Positions 7,990-17,464 are shown, counted from the first letter of the stretch. The stretch is DNA of 64,000 nucleotides from Uliginosibacterium aquaticum (GCF_012972705.2 NZ_JABCSC020000002.1:124001-188000); one strand, 5' to 3'. Notes: a model not told the origin generated them from the sequence alone. Numbers and translations are program-made.

Positions 7990-10658
7990 GCATCCTTCTC
8001 CAGGTTGGTGCTCTCAGGGGGCTCGCCCAGCGGCAGGCTGAAGCGGAAGCCGGCGCCGCCATTGGCCCGATTGTGCGCTTCAATCTGGCCGCCATGCGCA
8101 CTCACGATGGCCCGGCAGATGGCCAGGCCGAGGCCGACGCCGGGTTGCGCGGATTCCGCGTCACCACGCTCGAATTTTGCAAACAGGCGCTCCGTCGGGC
8201 CGGTCGGCAAGCCAGGGCCGTCGTCGTCCACGCTGACCTGGAGCATGCGCCCCTGCTGTTCGGCAGAGATGCGGATGCGGCTGGAGGCCGGGGTGTATTT
8301 GATGGCGTTGTCGAGCAGGTTCACCAACACGCGCTCAATCAGCACCGGATCGAATTCGCACAGGGGCAGGTCTGGCTCGATGCGCGTTTCCAGCGCGTGC
8401 GATGCGAGTTGTACGCTCAGCTGGCGACTAGCTGTTTCGATCACCTCTTCAATCGCACACCAGTCGCGCTTCACCTCGATGCGACCGGTCTGCAAGCGGG
8501 CCATGTCCAGCAGATTGGAGACCTGTGCGGTCAGGCGATGCGCTGTGTCGCGCATGCCCAGGATCATTTCCTGCTCTTCTGGTGGCCGCGATGGCCGGGC
8601 CGCCAGCGTGTCGGCCATGCCGACCAGACCGGTCAGCGGGGTGCGCAGATCGTGCGATACGGCGGCCAGCAGCGAGTTGCGCAGGCGCTCGGACTCCATG
8701 CTGACCAGCGCCTCCTGTGCGACCTCGACGTAATGCACCCGCTCCAGCGCCTGGGCGATCTGGCTAATGCAGGTTTCCAGCTGACGGGTGATGGCCGGCT
8801 CGTCCAGCACCAGCCCATGCCCGGGCAGCAAGCCCAGTACGCCGCGCACCCGCATCGGCGCACGCAGCGGCAGGTAGCGCGCCTTGGCTGCCGGCAGCGT
8901 GGCCGTGCCGCGGCCTGCAGCCTGCTCATGCTCGAAGACCCATTGCGCCACCGCAAGATCGACGAAGTCGCCGTCGGGCGCATGCGCTGGCCGCACCTTG
9001 GCGTCTGCGTCCGGCAGCAGAATGGAGACGCGCGCCTGAAAAATGCCCGCCAGATTCTGCAGGGCAACATCGACGATCTGCTCTGTGGAAAGCGCGGCGG
9101 AGAGCGCACGTGACAGTTCGGCCAGCTGCGCCGAACGATGCTCGCGCTCGGCGGCCGTCACCGCCTCGAACTTCAGCTTGGCCGCGAGCTGGCCGATCAC
9201 CAGGGCCACCACCAGCATGAGGACGAAGGTAAATACATATTGCGTGTCATTGACCGTAAAAGTCAGACGCGGCGGCACGAAGAAGAAATCGAAAGACGCG
9301 ACGCTGAGGCAGGCGGCCAGCGCGCCCGGCCCGCGCCCGAAGCGCAGGGCCACGCCCACCACGGCGAGCAGGAAGACCATCACGACGTTGGCCAGATCGA
9401 ATACCGACAGGAGCAAGGCGGCAAAAGCGGTGGTGGCAGCGCAGATGGCGATGGCCCAGACGTAGCCGCGCCAGTTCACGGGCAGGCGACGCTCAGGAGC
9501 TTCCTTGCGGTTTTCGTGATGCGGCAGGCCGACCACGACGATTTCCAGCTCATGTTCGATCAGGGCCAGCCGGTCCAGCAGGGAGGGGTGCAGCAGGCGT
9601 TGCCAGGCGCCGCGCCGCGCCCGCCCGAGTACCAGCTTGCCCGCGTTCCGATTGATGGCGAAGCGCACCAGCGCGTCGGCTGGATTCACGGCGCTCAGGC
9701 TGCACACCTCGGCCCCCAGCGAAGCCGCCAGCGTCAGCGCATTGCGCCGGCGCCCGCGATGCGATTCGGATTCGCCGGCCATGTCGGGCGTTTCCACGCT
9801 GACCGCAATCCACTCGGCCTGCGTATGGTTGGCCATGCGTGCAGCATTCCGAACCAGGGTCTCGCCGCCCTCGCCGGGGCCGATGCAGACGATCAGGCGA
9901 TCACGCGTTTGCCACACGCGATCAATCGCCCGGTCCGCACGGTATTCGCGCATCTGGGCGTCTACACGGTCGGCGGTGCGCCGCAGTGCCAGTTCGCGCA
10001 GGGCGATCAGGTTGCCGGTGCGGAAGAAGTTGTCGGCGGCCCACTCGGCCGCGTCTCCCAGATAGACCTTGCCGGCCTTGAGGCGGCTCTGCAGTTCTTC
10101 GGGCGGCAGATCGATCAGCGAGACTTCGTCGGCACGCTCATAGATCTGGTCGGGCACCGTTTCATGCACGCGGATGCCGGTGATGCTGCCGACCACATCG
10201 TTGAGGCTCTCCAGATGCTGGACGTTGAGTGCCGTCCACACATCAATCCCGGCGGCGAGCAGTTCTTCCACATCCTGCCAGCGTTTGCGGTGACGGCTGC
10301 CTTCGATGTTGGTATGCGCCAGTTCATCGACCACGATCAGCGCCGGCTTGCGGGCTAGCGCCGCGTCCAGATCGAATTCGGCAAGCATTCGCCCGCGATA
10401 GGCCACTTCGCGCCGAGGCAGCAGCGGCAGGCCTTCGAGCAACGCCGCCGTTTCACTGCGGCCGTGGGTCTCTACCACGCCGATCAGCACGTCCGCGCCC
10501 TCGGCAAGCCTCTGCCGGGCCGCGCCCAGCATGGCGTAGGTCTTGCCCACCCCGGCACAGGCGCCGAAGAAGATCTTCAGGCGCCCACGCGCGGCCTGCT
10601 CGCTTTCGCGCTCCAGGGCGGCGAGCAGACGGTCGGGGTCGGGCCTTTGGTCGGTCAC
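7986..10658 (-). CDS. kdpD: KdpD, osmosensitive potassium channel histidine kinase
   Basis: An 890-aa sensor kinase with the full KdpD layout. The cytosolic KdpD domain comes first, with a Walker A (GACAGVGKTYAML) near residues 32-44, then a UspA-like domain, then four membrane helices of the DUF4118 block at about 395-500. A GAF-like region follows, then a HisKA domain with the phosphorylated His in AAVSHDLRTPL near 665 and a C-terminal HATPase with N, G1 and G2 boxes (LLDNAIKY, DDGPGL, GVGLGLAI). It overlaps kdpC and kdpE by 4 bp each. It senses potassium limitation or turgor and phosphorylates KdpE. Confidence 0.95.
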   Translation of the reverse strand: MTDQRPDPDRLLAALERESEQAARGRLKIFFGACAGVGKTYAMLGAARQRLAEGADVLIGVVETHGRSETAALLEGLPLLPRREVAYRGRMLAEFDLDAALARKPALIVVDELAHTNIEGSRHRKRWQDVEELLAAGIDVWTALNVQHLESLNDVVGSITGIRVHETVPDQIYERADEVSLIDLPPEELQSRLKAGKVYLGDAAEWAADNFFRTGNLIALRELALRRTADRVDAQMREYRADRAIDRVWQTRDRLIVCIGPGEGGETLVRNAARMANHTQAEWIAVSVETPDMAGESESHRGRRRNALTLAASLGAEVCSLSAVNPADALVRFAINRNAGKLVLGRARRGAWQRLLHPSLLDRLALIEHELEIVVVGLPHHENRKEAPERRLPVNWRGYVWAIAICAATTAFAALLLSVFDLANVVMVFLLAVVGVALRFGRGPGALAACLSVASFDFFFVPPRLTFTVNDTQYVFTFVLMLVVALVIGQLAAKLKFEAVTAAEREHRSAQLAELSRALSAALSTEQIVDVALQNLAGIFQARVSILLPDADAKVRPAHAPDGDFVDLAVAQWVFEHEQAAGRGTATLPAAKARYLPLRAPMRVRGVLGLLPGHGLVLDEPAITRQLETCISQIAQALERVHYVEVAQEALVSMESERLRNSLLAAVSHDLRTPLTGLVGMADTLAARPSRPPEEQEMILGMRDTAHRLTAQVSNLLDMARLQTGRIEVKRDWCAIEEVIETASRQLSVQLASHALETRIEPDLPLCEFDPVLIERVLVNLLDNAIKYTPASSRIRISAEQQGRMLQVSVDDDGPGLPTGPTERLFAKFERGDAESAQPGVGLGLAICRAIVSAHGGQIEAHNRANGGAGFRFSLPLGEPPESTNLEKDA

Positions 10659-11275
10659 TTCAGGGCATCCAGGGCAAGGTTCACCTGCAACACATTCACG
10701 CGCGCCTCACCAAACAGGCCGAAGGCAGGCTGCTCGGTGCAAGCCTCGATGATAGCCTGCACCCGCTCAGCGGGCAGACCGCGAATCTGCGCAATGCGCG
10801 CGATCTGCCAGCGCGCCGCTGCGGGGGAAATGTGCGGATCGAGGCCGGAGGCCGAGGCGGTGACCAGCTCCTGCGGCACTAGTCCGGTCTGCGCCGGATT
10901 GGCTGCACGCTGCTCGGCAATGCGGGCCTTGACCGTGTCGACGAGCGCCGGATTCAGCGGGCCGAGATTGCTGCCGCCGGAGGCCAGTGCGTTGTAGGGC
11001 TGCGGCCCGGTGGCGGAGGGGCGGCCCCACAGGTATTTCGCGTCGCTGAAGGGCTGACCGATCAGGGCCGAGCCGACAGACTTGCCGTCTTTCAGGATCA
11101 GGCTGCCGTTGGCTTCATCGGCAAACAGGCCCTGCGCGACACCTGTCACCAGCAGCGGATAGGCCAGCCCCGTAATCAGGCTGAGTGCCAGAAACAGGCT
11201 GATGGCAGGCCGCGCTTCAGCCAGCAGCGTGCGCCAGATGGATTGTGGCAATTGGGCGGTGGTGGTGTTCATCAT
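10655..11275 (-). CDS. kdpC: KdpC, potassium-transporting ATPase subunit C
   Basis: A 206-aa protein with one N-terminal membrane helix ([25 protein letters not shown]) and a periplasmic domain containing the family signatures FLWGRPSA-like ([26 protein letters not shown]) and [13 protein letters not shown]. KdpC stabilises the KdpFABC complex and raises its potassium affinity. The start overlaps the kdpB stop by 4 bp (ATGA), and its stop overlaps the kdpD start, so all three are translationally coupled. Length matches the family. Confidence 0.95.
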   Translation of the reverse strand: MMNTTTAQLPQSIWRTLLAEARPAISLFLALSLITGLAYPLLVTGVAQGLFADEANGSLILKDGKSVGSALIGQPFSDAKYLWGRPSATGPQPYNALASGGSNLGPLNPALVDTVKARIAEQRAANPAQTGLVPQELVTASASGLDPHISPAAARWQIARIAQIRGLPAERVQAIIEACTEQPAFGLFGEARVNVLQVNLALDALK

Positions 11276-13359
11276 GCAACTCCCATGGAAGACAGGAACA
11301 GGTCAATCAGCTTGATGCAGGGGAAGGGCAGCAACACCCCGCCCAGACCGTAGATCAGCAGATTGCGACGCAGCAGGATGGCGGCACCGAGCGGGCGATA
11401 ACGCACCCCGCGCAGGGCCAGCGGGATCAGCGCGATGATGATCAGCGCATTGAAGATCACAGCCGAGAGGATGGCGGAGCTCGGGCTGCTCAGATGCATG
11501 ATGTCCAGCCGCGCCAGCTGCGGATAGGTGCCGACGAATACCGCGGGCAGGATGGCGAAATACTTGGCCACATCATTGGCCACCGAGAAGGTGGTCAGCG
11601 AGCCGCGTGTCATTAGCATCTGCTTGCCGGTCTCGACGATCTCGATCAGTTTGGTCGGGTTGGAGTCCAGATCGACCATGTTGCCGGCTTCCTTGGCGGC
11701 CTGCGTGCCGGAGTTCATGGCGACCGCCACGTCGGCCTGGGCCAGTGCCGGCGCGTCGTTGGTGCCGTCGCCGGTCATGGCGACCAGCCGCCCTTCGGCC
11801 TGATAGTCGCGGATCAGCTTGAGCTTGTCCTCGGGACGCGCTTCGGCGAGGTAGTCATCCACGCCCGCTTCGGCAGCGATGGCGGCGGCGGTGAGCTTGT
11901 TGTCGCCGGTGATCATCACCGTCTTGATGCCCATCTTGCGCAGCTCGGCGAAGCGCTCGCGGATGCCGCCCTTGACGATGTCCTTCAGCTCGATCACGCC
12001 CAGCACTTCGCGCCCGTCCGCCACCACCAGCGGCGTGCCGCCGCGCTTGGCGACCTCTTCGACACTGTGCTGCACGGGAGCGGGGAAGGCGCCGCCCTGC
12101 TCTTCTACCCAGACGCGCACCGATTCGGCGGCCCCTTTGCGGATGTGGCGCTTGCCGTGTTGCTGGGCATCCTGCCCGTCGATGTCGACGCCGCTCATGC
12201 GGGTCTGGGCGGTGAAGGGGACGAAGTGCGCGTCATGCAGATCACGGCCGCGCAGATTGAACTTGTCCTTGGCGAGGACCACGATGCTGCGGCCTTCTGG
12301 CGTCTCATCGGCCAGCGAAGCGAGTTGCGCCGCATCGGCCAGGGCTTTTTCGCTCACCCCCGGCGCCGGCAGGAAGGCGCTGGCCTGGCGGTTGCCGAGC
12401 GTGATGGTGCCGGTCTTGTCGAGCAGCAGCACATCCACATCACCGGCGGCTTCGACTGCACGACCCGAAGTGGCAATGACATTGGCCTGCATCATGCGGC
12501 TCATGCCGGCCACGCCGATGGCCGAGAGCAAGCCGGCAATGGTGGTCGGAATCAGGCATACCAGCAATGCAACCAAGGCGGTGACGCTGATCGGCGTACC
12601 TTGGCCTGCACTTGCCACGCTGTAAAGCGAGAAAGGCAGCAGGCTCACACAGGCAAACAGGAAGATCAGGGTCATCGCCACGAGCAGGATGGTCAGTGCA
12701 ATCTCGTTCGGGGTCTTGCCGCGCTTGGCTCCTTCCACCATCGCGATCATGCGGTCGAGGAAGGCATCGCCCGGATTGGCCGTGACACGGATCACCAGCC
12801 AGTCGGACAGCACACGGGTGCCGCCCGTCACCGAGCAGAAGTCGCCGCCAGCCTCGCGAATCACCGGTGCGGATTCGCCGGTGATGGCAGATTCATCCAC
12901 CGAGGCCACGCCCTCGATCACTTCGCCATCGCCGGGGATGGTTTCCCCCGCAGACACGACGACCACATCACCGCTGCGCAAGTCGCTCGACTCACGCAAC
13001 TGCCACTGCGCGCCGTGACGCGGCTCGTTCAGAATTTTGGCCCAGGTGGTGCGACGCAGGCCGCGCAAGGCTTCGGCCTGGGCCCGCCCGCGGCCTTCGG
13101 CCATGGCTTCGGCAAAGTTGGCAAACAGCACGGTGAACCACAGCCAGACGGCTATCGCCCAGACGAAACCGGCCGGCGCATCGCCCTGACCGGTGCTGGT
13201 CTGCACGGCCAGGAAGGTGGTCAGCGCACTGCCGATCCACACCACGAACATCACCGGGTTGCGCAGTTGCGCGCGCGGCGACAGCTTGTACAGCGCTTGC
13301 TGCATGGCCGGACGAATCAACGCAGGATCAAGCAGCGGAAGCGTAGTTTTGTTGCTCAT
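11272..13359 (-). CDS. kdpB: KdpB, potassium-transporting P-type ATPase catalytic subunit
   Basis: A 695-aa P-type ATPase. The phosphorylation motif DKTGTIT is present, together with the actuator TGES (AITGESAPV) and the hinge [17 protein letters not shown]. Seven membrane helices are expected. The ATG at 13359 is chosen over one 42 bp upstream because it has AAGGAAG about 7 nt before it and gives the usual N-terminus. The gene starts 13 bp after the kdpA stop. KdpB hydrolyses ATP to drive potassium import through KdpA in the inner membrane. Confidence 0.95.
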   Translation of the reverse strand: MSNKTTLPLLDPALIRPAMQQALYKLSPRAQLRNPVMFVVWIGSALTTFLAVQTSTGQGDAPAGFVWAIAVWLWFTVLFANFAEAMAEGRGRAQAEALRGLRRTTWAKILNEPRHGAQWQLRESSDLRSGDVVVVSAGETIPGDGEVIEGVASVDESAITGESAPVIREAGGDFCSVTGGTRVLSDWLVIRVTANPGDAFLDRMIAMVEGAKRGKTPNEIALTILLVAMTLIFLFACVSLLPFSLYSVASAGQGTPISVTALVALLVCLIPTTIAGLLSAIGVAGMSRMMQANVIATSGRAVEAAGDVDVLLLDKTGTITLGNRQASAFLPAPGVSEKALADAAQLASLADETPEGRSIVVLAKDKFNLRGRDLHDAHFVPFTAQTRMSGVDIDGQDAQQHGKRHIRKGAAESVRVWVEEQGGAFPAPVQHSVEEVAKRGGTPLVVADGREVLGVIELKDIVKGGIRERFAELRKMGIKTVMITGDNKLTAAAIAAEAGVDDYLAEARPEDKLKLIRDYQAEGRLVAMTGDGTNDAPALAQADVAVAMNSGTQAAKEAGNMVDLDSNPTKLIEIVETGKQMLMTRGSLTTFSVANDVAKYFAILPAVFVGTYPQLARLDIMHLSSPSSAILSAVIFNALIIIALIPLALRGVRYRPLGAAILLRRNLLIYGLGGVLLPFPCIKLIDLFLSSMGVA

Positions 13360-13372
13360 GTCATGCTTCCTT

Positions 13373-15157
13373 TCAGAGAAAGAGATTGAGGTGCTCGACA
13401 ATCGGGCCGAGCGCCAGAGCAGGCAGATAGGTCAGTGCGCCGACGAGGACGACCGTGCCGATCAGCAGTACGATGAAGAGCGGGCCGTGCGTGGGCAGCG
13501 TGCCGGCGGTGACAGCCAGACGTGGCTTGGCGGCGAGCCGCCCGGCAATTGCCAGCACCGGAACGATCACGGTGAAGCGGCCAAACCACATCGCCGGCCC
13601 CAGCATCAGGTTGTAGAAGGGCGTGTTGGCCGACAGACCGGCGAAGGCGGAACCGTTGTTGTTGGCCGCGGACGAGAAGGCGTAGAGCACCTCGGAGAAG
13701 CCATGCGCACCCGGGTTGGCCATGCTGGAGACGCCGGCCGACGCCAGCACCGAGATGGCCGTGCCGCCGAGAATCAGCAGGGGCGTGGCGAGGATCACCA
13801 CGGACACCATCTTCATCTCGTAGGACTCGATCTTCTTGCCCAGATATTCCGGCGTGCGGCCGATCATCAGGCCGGCCAGGAACACCGCTTCGATGGCGAA
13901 GACCAGCATGCCGTAAAGGCCCGCACCGACACCGCCGAACACCACTTCGCCGAGCTGGATCAGCCACATCGGCACCAGCCCGCCCAGCGGCATGAAGCTG
14001 TCGTGCATGGCATTCACCGCGCCGCAGGAGGCCGCCGTGGTGATCACTGCGAACAAAGCAGACTGCACGCTGCCGAAGCGCGCTTCCTTGCCTTCGAGGT
14101 TGCCGCCGGAGCCATCCATGCCCAGCGCGGTGAGCAGCGGGTTGGCCTGGCCTTCAGCCCAGATCGCGATCGCCACCATGACCAGAAAGATCAGCGTCAT
14201 CGCGCCGAGAATCGCCAGCCCCTGGCGGATGTCACCGACCATGTGGCCTAGCGTGAAGCACAGTGCGGCCGGGATCAGGAAGATCGCCAGGATCTGCACG
14301 AGGTTGGAGAGCGGAGTCGGGTTCTCAAAGGGATGGGCCGAGTTAGCGTTGAAGAAGCCGCCACCATTGGTGCCGAGCATCTTGATCGCCTCCTGCGAAG
14401 CCACCGGACCCATCGAAAGCGACTGGGTCTTGGCGGTCACGGTTTCGGTCACGACCTGGCCGGCAGCATCCTTGAGTGGCTGGCCATCTGCGTCGAGTTT
14501 CGGCTGGCTGTATTCAACCGGCTGCAGCAGGCTGACTTCGGTCGGGCCGGCAAAGTTCTGCACCACGCCCTGCGCCACGAGGAAAACTGCAATCACGGTG
14601 GACAAGGGCAGCAGCACGCCGACGGTGGCCCGCGTCAGGTCCACCCAAGCATTGCCGATGCCGGCTACCGAGCGCCGCGCGAAGCCACGCACCAGCGCAA
14701 TCGCCACCGCCAGACCGGTCGCGGCCGAGAAGAAGTTCTGCACCGCCAGACCGAGCATCTGGGTGAGGTGGCTCATCGCCGCTTCGCCGCTGTAGCCTTG
14801 CCAGTTGGTATTGGTAACAAAACTGATCGCCGTGTTGAAAGCCGAGCCGGGCTCCACCGCGGCCATGCCGGCCGGATTGAGAGGCAGCCAGACCTGCAGG
14901 CGTTGCAGCGCATACACCACCAGCACGCCGATGGCATTGAAGGCCAGCAAGGCCAGGGCGTAGCGCCACCAGCTCATGTCCTGCCCGGCATTCACGCCGC
15001 ACAGACGATAGAAACGCCCGGCGACTGCCGCCAGACGCGGGCAGCGCTCAGCTACCCGACCTTCAAACAGATCGGCCAGATAGCGTCCCAGCGGCCAGGC
15101 GAGCAGAAACAGGATCAGCAGGTAGAGCCCCACCTGCAAGACGGATGAATGGTTCAT
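13373..15157 (-). CDS. kdpA: KdpA, potassium-binding translocating subunit
   Basis: A 594-aa polytopic membrane protein of the superfamily of potassium transporters. Typical KdpA segments are visible, such as [21 protein letters not shown] and [20 protein letters not shown] near the middle, the latter carrying selectivity-filter residues, and a late [10 protein letters not shown] segment. It binds potassium at the periplasmic side and forms the intramembrane tunnel to KdpB. The ATG overlaps the kdpF stop (15154-15157), so it is coupled to kdpF. Confidence 0.95.
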   Translation of the reverse strand: MNHSSVLQVGLYLLILFLLAWPLGRYLADLFEGRVAERCPRLAAVAGRFYRLCGVNAGQDMSWWRYALALLAFNAIGVLVVYALQRLQVWLPLNPAGMAAVEPGSAFNTAISFVTNTNWQGYSGEAAMSHLTQMLGLAVQNFFSAATGLAVAIALVRGFARRSVAGIGNAWVDLTRATVGVLLPLSTVIAVFLVAQGVVQNFAGPTEVSLLQPVEYSQPKLDADGQPLKDAAGQVVTETVTAKTQSLSMGPVASQEAIKMLGTNGGGFFNANSAHPFENPTPLSNLVQILAIFLIPAALCFTLGHMVGDIRQGLAILGAMTLIFLVMVAIAIWAEGQANPLLTALGMDGSGGNLEGKEARFGSVQSALFAVITTAASCGAVNAMHDSFMPLGGLVPMWLIQLGEVVFGGVGAGLYGMLVFAIEAVFLAGLMIGRTPEYLGKKIESYEMKMVSVVILATPLLILGGTAISVLASAGVSSMANPGAHGFSEVLYAFSSAANNNGSAFAGLSANTPFYNLMLGPAMWFGRFTVIVPVLAIAGRLAAKPRLAVTAGTLPTHGPLFIVLLIGTVVLVGALTYLPALALGPIVEHLNLFL

Positions 15158-15246
15158 GACATCTCCTCGGCGCGGAACAGCGCGACCAGCAGGTAGATGA
15201 AGAGCAACAGCGCGACGCCGCCAGCGATCCAGTAGAGGGTGCTCAT
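15154..15246 (-). CDS. kdpF: KdpF, small membrane subunit of the potassium ATPase
   Basis: A 30-aa peptide, too short for routine ORF calling, made of a single hydrophobic helix (YWIAGGVALLLFIYLLVALF) followed by RAEEMS. Length, sequence pattern and position directly before kdpA are those of KdpF, the lipid-like stabiliser of the KdpABC complex. Its stop overlaps the kdpA start, and its start overlaps the stop of another tiny ORF (15243-15338), each as an ATGA junction. This makes the complete operon one chain of coupled cistrons. Confidence 0.9.
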   Translation of the reverse strand: MSTLYWIAGGVALLLFIYLLVALFRAEEMS

Positions 15247-15338
15247 TTCAGCCCCTCCAGTTTGCGGCAGCCCGCAATCAGCAATGCCACGCAGGCGATT
15301 ACGCCAGCCAGCAATGCGAGACACATGAATTCAGACAT
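15243..15338 (-). CDS. 31-aa single-helix membrane peptide leading the kdp operon
   Basis: A 31-aa ORF beginning MSEFMCLALLAGVIACVALL and ending CRKLEGLK: one transmembrane helix with a basic C-terminal tail. A GGAGAA lies about 8 nt before its ATG, and its stop overlaps the kdpF ATG by 4 bp. The N-terminal extension in the same frame (to 15494) lacks support and reads like non-coding DNA. I do not recognise a named family. Size, topology and coupling suggest either a second KdpF-like accessory subunit or a leader peptide for kdpF translation. The initiation context makes it likely to be translated. Confidence 0.65.
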   Translation of the reverse strand: MSEFMCLALLAGVIACVALLIAGCRKLEGLK

Positions 15339-15434
15339 GAAAGAGTTCTCCGGCAAGGGAGAGAACCCGCGTTCTCTCTTGCCCTGAACTCTAGGAAGGC
15401 TGGCGTAAACGCGGTGTGGGAATGAAATGCAAGC

Positions 15435-15452
15435 GCGTAAAGATTGCGTTAA
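15435..15452 (-). promoter_or_regulatory. Candidate KdpE-binding direct repeat upstream of kdp
   Basis: On the minus strand two T-rich heptamers, TTAACGC and TTTACGC, are spaced by exactly 11 bp, about 100 bp upstream of the first kdp ORF. OmpR-family regulators bind direct repeats with one-turn spacing, and the E. coli kdp operator is T-rich. Assignment to KdpE is inference from position and spacing. Confidence 0.4.
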
Positions 15453-15494
15453 GAAAATTGAAACACCCCGGCAGGATGCGTTACAGGACCGCAC

Positions 15495-15748
15495 AGTGGC
15501 GCCTTCCTGCTAGTGCATACATCCCCCAAAACCGCTTTCCCCAGGCAATCACCCACGAGTTTCTCGCCTGCATGCTGGACGTGCGTCGTGTGGGGTCGCC
15601 AAAGCCGCCTGCGCGCTTCAAAACCACGCACTGATCAGCTACCGGCGGGGCAATATCGAAGTCTGTGCCCCCGGGATTGATCGAACTCGCCTGTGACTGC
15701 TACCTGCAGGACAAGAAAACAGACCTCGACACCATGCATTTCTGATGG
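15495..15748. other. Intergenic stretch with a possible gene remnant
   Basis: No complete gene. Bases 15631-15744 hold a 36-codon plus-strand frame that ends in a protein-like stretch (LIELACDCYLQDKKT...) and TGA but has no start or ribosome binding site. It could be the 3' remnant of a lost gene next to the repeat copy at 15749. The remainder is unassigned. Confidence 0.3.
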
Positions 15749-15953
15749 AGCTGCTCACGATCTGTAGCGAGAGGCCGTCAGCAGGGGCGAAGCAGGGTTT
15801 AGCAGAGCCTGCTCTGCGCTGCCGCAGCCGGTTTGCTGTGCAAAGCAGACCATGGGGAAAAGCAGCTCAGAAACCGGAATTTATGTTGATCAATGAGGAT
15901 TCCGAGCAGTGCATGAGCCTGATCACAGCATCGCAGTAAGATCGTGAACAGCT
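15749..15953. repeat. Dispersed repeat with inverted ends, copy 2 (205 bp)
   Basis: Same orientation and nearly the same sequence as the element at 7111-7272 across its first ~110 bp and the right end (GATCGTGAACAGCT). It carries an extra ~43 bp near 15863-15906, bounded by AGCAG on both sides. The right end reads TTACTGCGATG on the complement where copy 1 has GACGGCGAGG, so the copies belong to slightly different subtypes. It lies upstream of the kdp promoter, so the two copies enclose the operon. Confidence 0.8.
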
Positions 15954-16046
15954 TCTGAGACCCTGTCGGCTCTCGCTCCTCGCGTGCGGAAGGCCTGAGT
16001 GCGGGCGCTAAGTCAGGAAAACGAACGCTGCAGCCAGACTCAGAAA

Positions 16047-17006
16047 TCATGTACCGACAAGCCTTGCGCGGCGACTCGCGAGCTCCTCGGCGCTTAGAAC
16101 AAAGTCCTTGCTGTCGCTGAGCCGGTCAACGGCCAGATCGATGAAGCGCCTCACCCGTGACGGGATTGCAGTACGGCTGCCGTAGTAAACATAGAGGCTG
16201 TAGTTGTCCGCCACATGCTCGACCAGCAGGGGCACCAGCCTGCCAGCGCGGATGTAGGGGGCTGCAGTCGGCGCAGCAAGCTGGCCAATCACCTCGCCGG
16301 CGAGCACGGTCTGCAACTCCAGCAGCTCGTCATTGGTACAGAAGACCGGGGCCACCGGCCACTCCTCCAGGCTATCTCCGATCTTGAGATGCCAGGGCAC
16401 AAGACAACCGTTACCAGGATGACGGAATACGCTGCAGCGATGCTGGTTGAGGGCATGACGGTTTTCCGGCACGCCGTACTTGCGCAAATAGCTGGGGGCG
16501 GCGCAGATGACCAGTTGCATCGGAAACAGACGACGGGCGATCAGCCCTTCCTGCGGCGAGGCGCCGATGCGAAAACCCACGTCGACGCGATTTTCCACCC
16601 AGTTTCCAATGCGGTCGTCGAGTTGCACGTCCGGCTGAACTTCGGGATATAGGCGAAGATATTCGTCCAGTACCGGGCTGATGACGGGCTGCAGCACCGA
16701 ACGCGGGCCAACGATGCGCAATGGCCCGGCAAAGTCTTCGCGCGTCTGGCGCGCGGACAACAGAGCCTGCTGCAAGCCGAGCAAGGAGGGCTGTGCCGCT
16801 TCAAGAAAGCGCTGGCCCTCCTCCGTCAGCGACATGCTGCGTGTCGTGCGGTGAAACAGGCGGACTCCGAGGTACTGCTCCAATTGCCCCAGCGCCTTGC
16901 TGGCGGCCTGTGGCGTGATCTGCTGAGCCTCTGCAGCTTTGCTCAGACTGCCCAGTTCGGCGGTGCGGATGAAGGTGGTGATGGAGCGCAGTTCGTTGAT
17001 GGACAT
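16047..17006 (-). CDS. LysR family transcriptional regulator
   Basis: A 319-aa LysR-type regulator. The helix-turn-helix is clear (FIRTAELGSLSKAAEAQQITPQAASKAL, wing RLFHRTTRSMSLTEEG), and the C-terminal part is the LTTR effector domain. The start at 17006 is chosen because the upstream extension in frame reads through a palindromic repeat. The gene diverges from the iron-containing alcohol dehydrogenase 520 bp away and may regulate it. A dyad CATTCAA-15 nt-TTGAATG lies in the shared upstream region. The effector is unknown. Confidence 0.88.
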   Translation of the reverse strand: MSINELRSITTFIRTAELGSLSKAAEAQQITPQAASKALGQLEQYLGVRLFHRTTRSMSLTEEGQRFLEAAQPSLLGLQQALLSARQTREDFAGPLRIVGPRSVLQPVISPVLDEYLRLYPEVQPDVQLDDRIGNWVENRVDVGFRIGASPQEGLIARRLFPMQLVICAAPSYLRKYGVPENRHALNQHRCSVFRHPGNGCLVPWHLKIGDSLEEWPVAPVFCTNDELLELQTVLAGEVIGQLAAPTAAPYIRAGRLVPLLVEHVADNYSLYVYYGSRTAIPSRVRRFIDLAVDRLSDSKDFVLSAEELASRRARLVGT

Positions 17007-17038
17007 GGCCGTACCTGGCTTGTTTGGGTTGAAGCTTC

Positions 17039-17100
17039 CTTCGTGTCTTCGTGCCTTCGTGCTAAACGCCTGGCTCACACGAAGGCACGAAGACACGAAG
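17039..17100. repeat. Perfect 23-bp inverted repeat built of CACGAAG units
   Basis: Bases 17039-17061 and 17078-17100 are exact reverse complements of each other, separated by 16 nt. Each arm is made of near-repeats of CGAAGRCA. No T-tract follows on either side, so it is not a standard terminator. It lies in the leader of the LysR gene and would form a strong hairpin in its mRNA. Similar CACGAAGGCACGAAGACACG sequences are scattered in many bacterial genomes. Confidence 0.75.
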
Positions 17101-17118
17101 TGCTGTTTGGTTAGCGGC

Positions 17119-17399
17119 TAGGGTCTGTTGACATTCATCCGCCGGATCGCGTTGAAACGTATGGCTTGCGGAACAAGGCGCACGACACAGTGCGGGGTCG
17201 GGTTTGCCAATTCGCCCCGCACAAGGAACGCAACGCAGTAGCGCGAGCCATACGCATCAACCCGAAGGGCTCGCTCAAATGAATCCACAGAGCGGTGTTG
17301 CAGCTCCTTGACAGGGGGCCGCCCTGCCAGCGTCGCTACGCCTTGCTCTGCGGCTCATTTGAACGAGCGCGACCGGCGAGTGAATGACAACAGACCCTA
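17119..17399. mobile_element. MITE-like element with TAGGGTCTGTTG ends
   Basis: The 281-bp stretch starts TAGGGTCTGTTGACATTCA and ends with the near-complement TGAATGACAACAGACCCTA, i.e. inverted ends of about 19 bp with one mismatch. The outermost TA on each side could be a target duplication. Inner dyads (GTATGGCTTGCG near 17159 against GCGAGCCATACG near 17240) allow a fold-back structure. There is no transposase frame, so it would depend on a partner elsewhere. No function for the host is evident. Confidence 0.65.
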
Positions 17400-17435
17400 A
17401 GCCAAACCTCTTATTCGCATTGTTTGGTTGTAAAT

Positions 17436-17464
17436 CATTCAATGGATATCTGTCTAGTTGAATG
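17436..17464. promoter_or_regulatory. Dyad upstream of the iron alcohol dehydrogenase
   Basis: CATTCAA (17436-17442) and TTGAATG (17458-17464) form an inverted repeat with a 15-nt spacer, about 60 bp before the ATG. The sequence ATCATTCAAT at 17434-17443 is identical to the left side of the palindrome between the pirin genes. A LysR-type operator is plausible. Confidence 0.45.

Noticed and set aside
9138-13389. Long plus-strand frames opposite kdpD and kdpB (406 and 440 aa)
   Set aside because: Low-complexity His/Gln/Arg translations without start signals; they are shadows of kdp genes.
15745-16050. Short ORFs on both strands within repeat copy 2
   Set aside because: They are confined to a non-coding repeat, lack start signals and differ between the two copies.
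17007-17096. 30-residue N-terminal extension of the LysR protein
   Set aside because: It reads through the left arm of the CGAAG inverted repeat and has no ribosome binding site; the canonical LysR start is at 17006.
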